64,000 bases of DNA from Lachnospiraceae bacterium (GTDB lineage: Bacteria; Bacillota; Clostridia; Lachnospirales; Lachnospiraceae). Numbering within the stretch: position 1 is the stretch's first letter; the number at the start of each line of letters is the position of its first letter. The notes under the pieces were generated by a model. That model was not told where the DNA came from and ran no database searches. It worked only from the letters and a program-made list of their open reading frames with translations. The stretch spans positions 1 through 64,000 of the forward strand of contig JAJQHY010000089.1 in assembly GCA_021199495.1 (NCBI GenBank), in the 5' to 3' direction. Shown here piece after piece: positions 43,337-51,876 of this stretch. The translations under genes were made by a program, and so were the position numbers.

Positions 43337-44464
43337 ATGAATACAAATATTTTACACACTCCCGAGGGTGTGAGAGACTTATATGGTTCCGAATTACGGC
43401 GCAAACACCAGGTGATGGACGCGGTGCGCCAGACGATCGACAGCTTTGGCTATGATCCCATGGAAACCCCGACCTTTGAATTCTTCGATGTATTTTCCAG
43501 GGAAGTCGGGACGACGCCCAGTCGGGATCTGTATAAACTTTTTGACAAGGACGGCAATACGCTGGTGATGCGTCCGGATTTCACGCCTCCCATCGCCAGA
43601 TGTGCCGCGAAATATTTTCTCAGGGACAATCGTCCGCTTCGCCTTTCCTATGAGGGCAGCACCTTTACAAATGTCAGAAGCCTGCAGGGAAAGCTGCAGG
43701 AAGTGACCCAGATGGGGGCGGAGCTTCTGCAGGACGATTCCGTACAGGCAGACGCAGAGATCATTGCGCTGGTGGCAGACTGCCTTCGGGCCTGTGGTCT
43801 TGAGAATTTTCAGATTTCCGTAGGGCATATGGAATATTTCAAAGGACTCTGTGAAGAAGCAGGCCTTCAATATGAAACGGAAATTGCGCTGCGCGAAGCA
43901 ATTTCCGCCAAAAATATTTTTGCTGCTGAGGAGCTTTTGGCTCATTTTGATCTGACGAATGAAATCAAGGAAGCATTACTTTCCGTTTCGGAGCTGTTTG
44001 GTTCCATAACGGATATCAGCCGTGCGTTAGATCTGGTTCACAACACGCGTTCTGGTGCGGCGCTGGACAGGCTGAATAAGATGAACGATATTCTGAAGGC
44101 TTATGGCGTGGAGCAATATGTCTCTTATGATCTGGGACTCTTAAGCAAATATCATTATTATACGGGGATTATTTTCAAGGCATATTCTTACGGCGTAGGA
44201 GACGCCATTGTCAAGGGCGGACGTTATGACAGACTGCTTCATTATTTCGGGAAGGATGCGCCTGCCGTCGGATTTGCCGTTGTGGTGGACGATTTGATGG
44301 AGGCCCTGGATTATCAGAAGGCTCCTGTGCCCAATGCACGTCAGAATGAGACTGTTACTTATCAGGATGAGGAAAGCTATCAGACTGCGCTGAAGGAAGC
44401 TGTCAGACTGCGCAGAGAGGGGAAGCGTGTCGTGCTGACCCGGGAGGTGAAGGATGAGCACTGA
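43337..44464 (+). CDS. hisZ: ATP phosphoribosyltransferase regulatory subunit
   Basis: A 375-residue HisRS-like protein without tRNA charging that activates the short HisG. The class II synthetase core is present (PEGVRDLYGSELRRKHQVMDAV, FEFFDVFSREVG, VMRPDFTPPIARCAAKYF, motif 2-like LRLSYEGSTF, and KGGRYDRLLHYFGKDAPAVGFAV), and the anticodon-binding domain is missing, as expected for HisZ. The ATG at 43337 behind GGAAAGG is used; a TTG six bases earlier is less likely. It overlaps hisG by 11 bases. Confidence 0.93.
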   Translation: MNTNILHTPEGVRDLYGSELRRKHQVMDAVRQTIDSFGYDPMETPTFEFFDVFSREVGTTPSRDLYKLFDKDGNTLVMRPDFTPPIARCAAKYFLRDNRPLRLSYEGSTFTNVRSLQGKLQEVTQMGAELLQDDSVQADAEIIALVADCLRACGLENFQISVGHMEYFKGLCEEAGLQYETEIALREAISAKNIFAAEELLAHFDLTNEIKEALLSVSELFGSITDISRALDLVHNTRSGAALDRLNKMNDILKAYGVEQYVSYDLGLLSKYHYYTGIIFKAYSYGVGDAIVKGGRYDRLLHYFGKDAPAVGFAVVVDDLMEALDYQKAPVPNARQNETVTYQDEESYQTALKEAVRLRREGKRVVLTREVKDEH

Positions 44465-45107
44465 CAGGTATCTGACGTTTGCTCTGGGAAAAGGAAGGCT
44501 TGCTGATCAGGCACTCGCGCTTTTAAAGCAGATCGGGCTGCATTGTGAAGAAATGGACGATCAGAATTCACGCAAGCTGATTTTCGTCAATGAGGAGCAG
44601 AAATTCAGGTTTTTTCTGGCAAAAGGGCCGGATGTGCCGACATATGTGGAGTACGGCGCGGCTGACCTGGGTGTGGTAGGAAAGGATACAATTCTGGAGG
44701 AAAACAGACGGGTGTACGAGGTGTTGGATCTGAAATTCGGCGCCTGCAGGATGTGTGTCTGTGGTCCGCCTGAGGCAAAAGCGCTGCTGCAGAACCATGA
44801 GAGGATCCGGGTCGCAACGAAGTATCCGAATATCGCGCGGGATTATTTCCACAATCGGAAGAATCAGACGGTCGATCTGATCAAGTTAAACGGTTCCGTA
44901 GAGCTGGGGCCGCTGGTCTCGCTTTCAGATGTGATTGTGGATATCGTGGAGACAGGATCGACGTTGAGAGAGAACGGACTGGTGGTGCTGGAGGAAATCT
45001 GTCCGCTGTCGGCGAGGCTGATTGTGAATCAGGTATCGATGCAGATGGAGCAGGAACGGATCAGAGGACTGGTGCGGATGTTGTCTGCGGTTGTTTCAGG
45101 TAAATAA
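44454..45107 (+). CDS. hisG: ATP phosphoribosyltransferase, short form
   Basis: First and controlled step of histidine synthesis, joining ATP and PRPP. The 217-residue length is the catalytic-only form that requires HisZ. ALGKGRL starts the protein, VPTYVEYGAADLGVVGKDT and the PRPP loop VDIVETGSTLRENGL are intact. The regulatory ACT-like C-terminus of long HisG is absent, consistent with hisZ upstream. An 11-base overlap ensures matched synthesis of both subunits. Confidence 0.96.
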   Translation: MSTDRYLTFALGKGRLADQALALLKQIGLHCEEMDDQNSRKLIFVNEEQKFRFFLAKGPDVPTYVEYGAADLGVVGKDTILEENRRVYEVLDLKFGACRMCVCGPPEAKALLQNHERIRVATKYPNIARDYFHNRKNQTVDLIKLNGSVELGPLVSLSDVIVDIVETGSTLRENGLVVLEEICPLSARLIVNQVSMQMEQERIRGLVRMLSAVVSGK

Positions 45108-45146
45108 GTCGTGTGAAAGAAAATCAGTCAGGAGACGAAAGGTGAT

Positions 45147-46445
45147 ATGAAAACAATCAGGCTAACACAGGAAAGTAAAAAGGATTTACTGAATACTCTT
45201 TTGAAGCGCAGTCCCAACAACTACGGACAGTATGAGGAGACCGTAAAGCAGATTATTGAGCAGGTAAGAGAACAGGGGGATGCGGCGCTCTTTGAGCTGA
45301 CGAAGAAGTTCGACGGCTGTGAATTAAACGCTGAGACGATCCGGGTGACGCCTGAGGAAATGGAAGAAGGGGTTGCCGCGACGGATCCTGAGCTGTATGC
45401 GGTGATGGAACGTGCGGCTTTGAATATCCGGGCTTTTCATGAGAAGCAGAAGCGGAATTCCTGGTTTGATTATAAGGAGGACGGAAGTATTCTGGGACAG
45501 AAGGTCACGCCAATCGCGAAAAGCGGGGTGTACGTGCCGGGTGGGAGAGCTGCACTTTCTTCAAGTCTTTTAATGAATGTGATACCGGCGAAGGTAGCCG
45601 GGGTAAAGAAGGTAGTGCTGACCACGCCGCCCGGACGTGACGGCAGGGTGCCCGCGGGAACACTTGCGGCTGCCCGGATAGCCGGTGTGGATGAAATCTA
45701 TAAGGTGGGCGGCGCCCAGGCCATCGCGGCGATGGCTTTTGGAACGCAGAGCATTCCGAAGGTGGATAAAATTACCGGCCCCGGGAATATTTTCGTGGCC
45801 CTGGCTAAAAAGCAGGTTTTCGGCTATGTGGGGATTGATTCCATTGCAGGGCCGAGCGAAGTGCTGGTGCTGGCGGATGAGACAGCCAATCCGCGCTACG
45901 TGGCGGCGGATCTTTTAAGCCAGGCGGAACACGATGAGCTGGCAAGCGCGATTCTGATCACGACATCCGAAAAACTGGCCGCACAGGTGGAAGCTGAGAT
46001 TACACAGTTTATGGAGAAGCTGGAGAGAAAAGCAATTCTGGAAAAGTCTCTTGAGAATTACGGCTATATATTGCTGGCGGATACAATGGACGACGCCATC
46101 GAGGCTGCTAATGAGATTGCATCGGAACATCTTGAGATTCTGACCAGGGATCCATTTGCAGTCATGACAAAGATCGATAATGCGGGAGCGATTTTCCTCG
46201 GCGAATATTCTTCTGAACCGCTTGGAGATTATTACGCCGGACCGAACCATATCCTGCCGACCAACGGGACAGCACGGTTTTTCTCCCCGTTAAGCGTGGA
46301 TGATTTTGTCAAAAAGACCAGCATCATCAGCTATTCACAGCCGGCGCTGAGGGCGGTGCATGCGGATATCGAGATGTTTGCGAAAAGCGAGGGACTGACG
46401 GCACACGCGAATTCCATTCATGTCAGATTCGAGGACGCAGAGTAA
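45147..46445 (+). CDS. hisD: Histidinol dehydrogenase
   Basis: Oxidises histidinol to histidine in two NAD-linked steps, last enzyme of the pathway. The 432-residue length is normal. GVYVPGGRAALSSSLLMNVIPAKVAGV, GPGNIFVALAKKQVFG, and AGPSEVLVLAD with the zinc ligands (SQAEHDELA and the terminal ANSIHVRF) are present. GGAGACGAAAGGTG precedes the ATG, about 40 bases after hisG. Confidence 0.97.
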   Translation: MKTIRLTQESKKDLLNTLLKRSPNNYGQYEETVKQIIEQVREQGDAALFELTKKFDGCELNAETIRVTPEEMEEGVAATDPELYAVMERAALNIRAFHEKQKRNSWFDYKEDGSILGQKVTPIAKSGVYVPGGRAALSSSLLMNVIPAKVAGVKKVVLTTPPGRDGRVPAGTLAAARIAGVDEIYKVGGAQAIAAMAFGTQSIPKVDKITGPGNIFVALAKKQVFGYVGIDSIAGPSEVLVLADETANPRYVAADLLSQAEHDELASAILITTSEKLAAQVEAEITQFMEKLERKAILEKSLENYGYILLADTMDDAIEAANEIASEHLEILTRDPFAVMTKIDNAGAIFLGEYSSEPLGDYYAGPNHILPTNGTARFFSPLSVDDFVKKTSIISYSQPALRAVHADIEMFAKSEGLTAHANSIHVRFEDAE

Positions 46446-46530
46446 ACTGCGGTTTTTAAACGACTTCATCAAAAGATGCCTTTCAGCATCTGCTGCATGA
46501 TGATTTCAGATGGAGGAAAAAACAGATCCT

Positions 46531-47115
46531 ATGAGAACCTCAACAATCAGAAGAACCACGAAGGAAACCGATATTACCATGGCTCTTAACCTGGACGGCT
46601 CCGGGAAGGCCGAAATTGACACCGGAATCGGCTTTTTTGATCATATGCTGAACAGCTTTGCCAGACATGGCCTTTTTGACTTAAAGGCAGAGATTCACGG
46701 CGATCTGGAGGTGGACGGGCACCACAGCGTGGAGGACTGCGGCCTCGTTCTGGGACAGGCAATCCGGGAAGCGTCAGGAGACAAAAAAGGGATCCGGCGG
46801 TATGGATATTTTATACTGCCGATGGATGAAGTGCTGGTGCTTTGCGCGGTGGATCTGTGCGGCAGACCTTATTTTTCAATGGATGCGGAATTTCCGACAC
46901 AGCGCTGCGGAGATTTTGATACGGATCTGGTGCGCGAATTCTTCTACGCGGTTTCGTATTCTGCGGCTATGAATCTTCATATAAAGGTTCTGTCCGCCGG
47001 CAACAGTCATCACATGATAGAGGCGATTTTCAAGGCTTTCGCGAAGGCTCTGGATATGGCGGTTTCCTATGATGAACGGATTACGGATGTGCTGAGTACC
47101 AAGGGGAGTCTTTAG
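46531..47115 (+). CDS. hisB: Imidazoleglycerol-phosphate dehydratase
   Basis: Sixth step of histidine synthesis. The 194-residue product is the monofunctional form. Manganese-binding repeats are visible: FFDHMLNSFARHG, DGHHSVEDCGLVLGQA and the second copy AMNLHIKVLSAGNSHHMIEAIFKAFAKAL. The ATG at 46531 is used because GGAGG lies 14 bases before it and the family starts MRTSTIRR; an ATG at 46510 lies before that site. 45 bases separate it from the next gene. Confidence 0.96.
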   Translation: MRTSTIRRTTKETDITMALNLDGSGKAEIDTGIGFFDHMLNSFARHGLFDLKAEIHGDLEVDGHHSVEDCGLVLGQAIREASGDKKGIRRYGYFILPMDEVLVLCAVDLCGRPYFSMDAEFPTQRCGDFDTDLVREFFYAVSYSAAMNLHIKVLSAGNSHHMIEAIFKAFAKALDMAVSYDERITDVLSTKGSL

Positions 47116-47160
47116 GTCGCGTTGACTTGCTTGCATCACTATAATTGTTAGGAAAATTTT

Positions 47161-48309
47161 ATGAATGGTCTGATTGGTAAATTATTTATAAAAAATGGCC
47201 GGGCGGTTTTATCACCTGAAAATCCGGTTGCTTTGGATATTTCTGCTCATGATCTGGCTTTGGCAGCCATAGAGCACGGTGCACATGCCCTCTATCTGGG
47301 CGACCTGGCCGATACGGATGAAGAGCATGAGAAAAACCTTGGCGTGTTAAGAGATCTCTGTGCGGCGAGCGAGGTTCCTGTCATTGGCGCGGAATATCAT
47401 TACCTGACGCGTATGGAGGATGTCAAAAAACAGCTCTACGCCGGCTGCAGGCATGTGGTCTTAGACGGGGACAATCCGGATTCCATGGCTGTGCTGAAAG
47501 AGGTTTCGCAGAAATTCGGAAGAGACAAAATCTTTGTGCGTGCGCTTGATACGTCATCCCCGAAGGGCACAGAACTGACGGAAATCACCCGCTATGCCGC
47601 GGACGTAATCGATTTATGCGACGCAGAGCGCTTTGCGGACGCATACAGCCTGACGAAGTCTGAGGTGATTACGGACAATGCGTTAAAAGCAGCGTTTACC
47701 TGGGCTGATTTCAAAAAGGACCCCCAGGGTCTGGTTCCTGTCATCGTGCAGGACTACAAAACCGGACAGGTCCTGATGGCCGCATATATGAATGAGCAGG
47801 CTTATACAGATACATTAAAGACAGGCAAAATGAATTACTACAGCCGCTCACGCCGGACACAGTGGCTCAAAGGGGAGACCTCCGGCCATTATCAGTATGT
47901 AAAAAGTCTGACTGCGGACTGTGATATGGATACCATATTGGCCGCGGTACACCAGATCGGCGCAGCCTGCCACACCGGCAGCTATTCCTGCTTTTTCAAT
48001 GAGATAACGCCGAAGCAGTATGAGGAAAAAAATCCGCTTCAGGTTTTTGAAGCTGTTTACGCTGTTATTCAGGATCGCAGGGAGCATCCGAAAGAAGGTT
48101 CCTATACGAATTATCTCTTTGACAAGGGGATTGACAAAATCTTAAAGAAAGTGGGAGAGGAAGCCACAGAGATTGTGATTGCGGCTAAAAATCCGGATCC
48201 GGAGGAGATTAAATATGAAATTTCTGATCTTCTCTACCATGTGATGGTGCTGATGGCGGAAAAAGGGGTCACCTGGGAGGATATCACAACAGAACTCGCA
48301 AATCGGTGA
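47161..48309 (+). CDS. hisIE: HisIE with an extra N-terminal HisA/HisF-like half-barrel
   Basis: A 382-residue three-part protein. Residues about 190-295 are phosphoribosyl-AMP cyclohydrolase, HisI ([46 protein letters not shown] with the zinc and magnesium ligands). Residues about 300-382 are phosphoribosyl-ATP pyrophosphatase, HisE ([28 protein letters not shown]). The first 185 residues look like part of a HisA/HisF TIM barrel ([35 protein letters not shown]) without a full set of catalytic residues. The two enzyme steps are consecutive (2 and 3); the role of the front domain is unknown. hisH, hisA, hisF and hisC are not in this cluster. Confidence 0.9.
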   Translation: MNGLIGKLFIKNGRAVLSPENPVALDISAHDLALAAIEHGAHALYLGDLADTDEEHEKNLGVLRDLCAASEVPVIGAEYHYLTRMEDVKKQLYAGCRHVVLDGDNPDSMAVLKEVSQKFGRDKIFVRALDTSSPKGTELTEITRYAADVIDLCDAERFADAYSLTKSEVITDNALKAAFTWADFKKDPQGLVPVIVQDYKTGQVLMAAYMNEQAYTDTLKTGKMNYYSRSRRTQWLKGETSGHYQYVKSLTADCDMDTILAAVHQIGAACHTGSYSCFFNEITPKQYEEKNPLQVFEAVYAVIQDRREHPKEGSYTNYLFDKGIDKILKKVGEEATEIVIAAKNPDPEEIKYEISDLLYHVMVLMAEKGVTWEDITTELANR

Positions 48310-48327
48310 CATAAATATAACCAAAAT

Positions 48328-48373
48328 AAAACAGTCCTGAGAGAATGGCGGAAGCCATGCTCAGGACTGTTTT
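48328..48373. terminator. Bidirectional terminator between hisIE and the MATE gene
   Basis: Perfect 14-bp stem (48328-48341 AAAACAGTCCTGAG with 48360-48373) with an inner ATGGC/GCCAT hairpin. A and T runs on both sides serve both converging genes. Confidence 0.88.
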
Positions 48374-48389
48374 GATTGATCAGGTCAGA

Positions 48390-49778
48390 TTAAGCCGGTG
48401 TCTTCTGCTCGTCACGGATTGGCTTTAAGAGCTTTCGGTCCAGTCTGACAAAGAAGATGATACTGAAGGCCAGAGAAACCAGCTCCGCGATGGGCCAGGC
48501 ATACCAGACCATGGCCAGATTGCCTGTCTGTGCCAGCAGATAAGCCAACGGCACTAAAACCACCAGCTGACGCAGGAACGAAATCAGCATGCTGCTGACG
48601 CCGCTTCCGAGCGCCTGGAAGAACGAGGTGCAGACCACGCAGATACCCGCCAAAAGGAAGCTGTAGCTGATCGTGCGAAGCGCCGGCACACCGATGGACA
48701 GCATATCGTCTGAGGCGCTGAAAAGCCTTAAAAGCTGTGCCGGGATTGTCTGCATCAGGATAAAAATCGCCAGCATAATACATTCCGCATAAAGCATTCC
48801 CAGACGGATGGTTTTTTTGATTCGGTCAGGCTTCCTGGCGCCATAATTGTAGGCGACAATCGGCACGATGCCGTTATTCATGCCGAACACGGGCATGAAA
48901 GCGAAGCTCTGCAGCTTAAAGTACACGCCGAACACGGCGACAGCGGTGGACGAGAAGACCACCAGTATCTTATTGATGGAAAATGTCATGACGGAACCGA
49001 TAGCCACCATCAGGATCGACGGCACGCCGATGTATAAAATATTTCCGATGATACGCGGAACCGGTCGAAATCCCTTCAGTTTGAGCTGTACCTCCTCATT
49101 GAACCTGAAGTTCAGCACCAATGCCAGAATACCAGCCACAATCTGTCCTAAGACCGTAGCCGCAGCAGCTCCCTTGATGCCCATCTCCGGGAATGGCCCG
49201 ATTCCGAAAATCAATAACGGGTCAAAAATAATATTAAAAATCGCGCCCAGCCCCTGGGTGAACATGGTAAAGATGGTCTTCCCTGTGGACTGCAGCAGGC
49301 GTTCAAATAAAACTTCCGTGTAAATGCCGAAGCTGAAACAAAGGATAATGGTCAGATAATCCACTCCGTACTGCGTGATTTCATCTGAAGCTCCCTGCAG
49401 GACAAAGATCAGACGGGTTGCGGTCAGACCAACGAGCAGAAAGATCAGATAGCCGATTCCCTCCAGCAGAACACCGTGCATGGCAACCCGGTTGGCGCCT
49501 TCAAAATTCTTTTTGCCCAGTTCTCTGGACAGAAGGGAATTGATACCAACCCCAAGTCCGGTGGAAACACCGATCATCAGATTCTGTACTGGGAAAGCCA
49601 TGGAAACCGCGGTCAGCGCGTCTTCACTCAGTCTTGCCACAAAAATACTGTCTACTACATTATAAAGCGCCTGTACAAGCATGGAAATCATCATGGGCAG
49701 CGCCATGGTGATCAGCAGCCGGTTGACGGGCATGACGCCCATCTTATTCTCTGCGGGCGCATTTGTCTCGTTACTCAT
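48390..49778 (-). CDS. MATE-family efflux transporter
   Basis: A 462-residue multidrug and toxic compound extrusion transporter with about 12 membrane helices. The first half has the typical LLITMALPMMISMLVQALYNVVDSIFVARL and VSTGLGVGINSLLSRELG elements; the second half repeats the pattern (FGVYFKLQSFAFMPVFGMNNGIVPIVAYNYGA). It is of the DinF/NorM-like group common in Clostridia; substrates cannot be predicted. The ATG at 49778 follows GGGGAGG; an ATG at 49796 contains that site. It has its own promoter with a palindrome over the -10 box. Confidence 0.92.
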   Translation of the reverse strand: MSNETNAPAENKMGVMPVNRLLITMALPMMISMLVQALYNVVDSIFVARLSEDALTAVSMAFPVQNLMIGVSTGLGVGINSLLSRELGKKNFEGANRVAMHGVLLEGIGYLIFLLVGLTATRLIFVLQGASDEITQYGVDYLTIILCFSFGIYTEVLFERLLQSTGKTIFTMFTQGLGAIFNIIFDPLLIFGIGPFPEMGIKGAAAATVLGQIVAGILALVLNFRFNEEVQLKLKGFRPVPRIIGNILYIGVPSILMVAIGSVMTFSINKILVVFSSTAVAVFGVYFKLQSFAFMPVFGMNNGIVPIVAYNYGARKPDRIKKTIRLGMLYAECIMLAIFILMQTIPAQLLRLFSASDDMLSIGVPALRTISYSFLLAGICVVCTSFFQALGSGVSSMLISFLRQLVVLVPLAYLLAQTGNLAMVWYAWPIAELVSLAFSIIFFVRLDRKLLKPIRDEQKTPA

Positions 49779-49819
49779 TCTTTTATTCCTCCCCATTTTT
49801 AAAAACTTTTCTTTTGATT

Positions 49820-49834
49820 ATGGCCAAAGGCCAT
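49820..49834. promoter_or_regulatory. Palindrome overlapping the MATE promoter
   Basis: ATGGCC-AAA-GGCCAT, six-base perfect arms. Its right end covers the -10 box on the minus strand and it spans the likely transcription start, so it may be an operator for a repressor of the efflux gene. Confidence 0.4.
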
Positions 49835-49861
49835 TTTAAGGGATGAAGAAAATAATGTCAA
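49833..49861 (-). promoter_or_regulatory. Promoter of the MATE gene
   Basis: On the minus strand: perfect TTGACA (49861-49856), 17-base spacer, TAAAAT (49838-49833). Confidence 0.78.
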
Positions 49862-49923
49862 TAATCACTTAAAGGTTTGTTATGTCCTCTTGCAGGTTTC
49901 CTTATGCCTTTGTGCATTCAGCA

Positions 49924-49952
49924 TTGAAATTTCCCGGTGCGGGTGCTATGAT
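49924..49952 (+). promoter_or_regulatory. Promoter of the SGNH esterase gene
   Basis: TTGAAA (49924-49929), 17-base spacer, TATGAT (49947-49952), 39 bases before the ATG. Confidence 0.7.
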
Positions 49953-49991
49953 TGATTTATCAAATCACACATATAAAAAGGCAAATGTATT

Positions 49992-50792
49992 ATGACAAAT
50001 GAAGCTTACAGAAAAAAAAGAATATTCCTCGCAGGGGATTCTACCGTGCAAAGCTATCCGAAGGACAAAGAGCCACAGACCGGCTGGGGCCAGGTATGGT
50101 GGGAATATTTTAAGGGAGCCGGAGAGTGCGTTTCCTTTCCGTCCCCGGACAGCGCATTCCACCAGTCCGTCAGCTATGAACTGCCTGATGTAATCATCGA
50201 TAACCGCGCCATGGCAGCCCGCTCAAGCCGTTCTTTCCGGGAAGAAGGAAGGCTTACAGACATCGCTGCAGCTCTTCAGGAGGGAGACTATCTGCTTGCG
50301 CAGTTCGGACATAACGATGCCAATCAGGCAAAAGAGGAGCGTTATGTGCGGGCAGAGGATTTCGGTGCTTCTTTAGCGCCCTATGCCGCACTGTGCCGTG
50401 AGAAGGGAGCATACTTTGTTCTGGTGACACCGATCGCCATGCGAAACTGTGACGATCATCCTGACGGCTCCTTTACTTACAGCTTTCCGGAATATCGCCA
50501 GGCCATGATTGCGTACGCTGAGCAGAATCACATTCCACTTCTTGATCTTGGAAAGGCTACCACGGAGTATTGTGCCGGGGTGGGGGCGGAAGGCTGCAAG
50601 TCCCTCTTTCTCTGGGTAAATCCCGGTGACTATCCGAACGGCGAGTTTGCAGGCGGCAGACAGGACAACGCACATTTACAGCTTGGCGGAGCCAGAGCCT
50701 TCGCCGGCGTTCTGACAAAACTGATAAGGGAATATGAGCAGGATGCGCGGATGGACGCGCTGCGGTCCTTTCTGGAAAGCGAGGAAAAATAG
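49992..50792 (+). CDS. SGNH/GDSL hydrolase, rhamnogalacturonan acetylesterase-like
   Basis: A 266-residue esterase of family CE12, which removes acetyl groups from pectin rhamnogalacturonan. Block I is FLAGDSTVQSY (nucleophile Ser near residue 17), then the oxyanion Gly/Asn (FGHNDANQAKEER) and the C-terminal catalytic pair DNAHLQLGGARAFAG (Asp and His). No signal peptide is present, so it acts on imported oligosaccharides or inside the cell. Ribosome site is weak (AAAGGC). The next gene begins one base after its stop. Confidence 0.87.
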   Translation: MTNEAYRKKRIFLAGDSTVQSYPKDKEPQTGWGQVWWEYFKGAGECVSFPSPDSAFHQSVSYELPDVIIDNRAMAARSSRSFREEGRLTDIAAALQEGDYLLAQFGHNDANQAKEERYVRAEDFGASLAPYAALCREKGAYFVLVTPIAMRNCDDHPDGSFTYSFPEYRQAMIAYAEQNHIPLLDLGKATTEYCAGVGAEGCKSLFLWVNPGDYPNGEFAGGRQDNAHLQLGGARAFAGVLTKLIREYEQDARMDALRSFLESEEK

Positions 50793-50793
50793 A

Positions 50794-51735
50794 ATGGAAA
50801 TCAGAAAAGTAACATTGATCGGTTTAGGCGCCATGGGTTCCTTTTTTGCGCCCAGGCTTGCAGAAGGACTTGGAGACGGCGCGTTCCGTGTACTGGCAGA
50901 GGGAGCCAGAAAGACTCGTCTGGAAACACAGGGCGTCACATTAAACGGAGTCACTTACAGATTCCCGATTATCGAGCCATCTGTAAAAGGAGATCCTGCG
51001 GACCTGATTATTATGGCCGTGAAGGATATGGGCTTAGACCAGGCAATTATGGACATCCGCAATCAGGTTGGTCCCAATACACTGATTTTATGCGTGATGA
51101 ACGGGACCGAGAGTGAGGAAAAAGTGGCGGCTGTCTATGGCTGGGAGCATGTGCTGTATTCCTATATGAGGATCTCGATTGTGATGGATCAGGGAATTGC
51201 AAACTTTAACCCGGACGGAGGTTTTGTTCACTTCGGTGAAAAAGATAATACAGTGCTTTCCCCCAGAGTTCTGGCCGTGAAGGAAGTTTTTGACCTGTGC
51301 AAAATCCCATATGTGATTGATGACGATATGCTGCATGGTATCTGGTTTAAATTTATGTGCAACGTCGGGGAAAATATGACCTGCGCACTGCTTGGGATTC
51401 CTTTTGGTGTGTTCCGCACGGATGAGCACGCGAACTGGATCCGCCGCTCTGCCATGCGGGAGGTTGCTGCCATCGCGCAGAAAAAGGGCATTGATATCGG
51501 AGAGCGTGAAATTGAGATGCAGGAGAAGGTCATAGTCAGGCTCCCCTTTGAGAACAAGCCTTCTACGCTGCAGGATCTCGAGCGTGGCCGCAAAACAGAG
51601 GTGGACATGTTCTCCGGTACTGTGATTCGTCTTGGTGAAGAGCTGGGGATTGAGACACCGGTAAACCGGGTTCTGTATCACGGTATTAAAGTACATGAAG
51701 CGGAAAATGAACGGCTTAAAACTGTGGTGAAATGA
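50794..51735 (+). CDS. Ketopantoate reductase-family (ApbA/PanE-like) protein
   Basis: A 313-residue 2-dehydropantoate 2-reductase fold. The NADPH-binding loop IGLGAMGSFFAPRLAEG lies at the N-terminus; the catalytic Lys and Glu are expected in WFKFMCNVGENMTCAL and the later VDMFSGTVIRLGEELGIETPVN segment. Full PanE activity (pantothenate synthesis) is possible, but panB and panC are not nearby and the gene follows a sugar esterase, so it may reduce another 2-keto acid. AGCGAGG lies before the ATG. A regulatory region for the permease follows. Confidence 0.82.
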   Translation: MEIRKVTLIGLGAMGSFFAPRLAEGLGDGAFRVLAEGARKTRLETQGVTLNGVTYRFPIIEPSVKGDPADLIIMAVKDMGLDQAIMDIRNQVGPNTLILCVMNGTESEEKVAAVYGWEHVLYSYMRISIVMDQGIANFNPDGGFVHFGEKDNTVLSPRVLAVKEVFDLCKIPYVIDDDMLHGIWFKFMCNVGENMTCALLGIPFGVFRTDEHANWIRRSAMREVAAIAQKKGIDIGEREIEMQEKVIVRLPFENKPSTLQDLERGRKTEVDMFSGTVIRLGEELGIETPVNRVLYHGIKVHEAENERLKTVVK

Positions 51736-51789
51736 TGATTTCCTGACAAATTCTGCAAAACAGGTATATGCATTTCCTGTCATATGTGA

Positions 51790-51846
51790 TATAATCTGAT
51801 GGTACGTGGCAAACGGACATGTGTCCGCCAGCCATAACCATCAGAT
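51790..51846 (+). promoter_or_regulatory. Extended -10 promoter and inverted repeat before the NCS2 permease
   Basis: TGATATAAT at 51787-51795 is an extended -10 box. Overlapping it, ATCTGATGG (51794-51802) is repeated inverted at 51838-51846. Between them is a second hairpin: CGGAC (51814-51818) with GTCCG (51823-51827), itself flanked by GTGGC/GCCAT. Four T residues and an ATG follow. The expected purine-riboswitch signatures are absent. It may act as RNA or as a DNA operator. Confidence 0.5.
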
Positions 51847-51876
51847 GATCTTTTTATGAGAGGAAAGGTAGGGAAA

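Noticed and set aside
43158..43340. 60-codon open frame in the his leader
   Set aside because: It begins inside the predicted promoter and has no His-codon cluster, so it is not an attenuator peptide.
51790..51846. Classical purine riboswitch
   Set aside because: The conserved loop sequences (GATATGG and CGTAAA-type) and three-way junction are not found.
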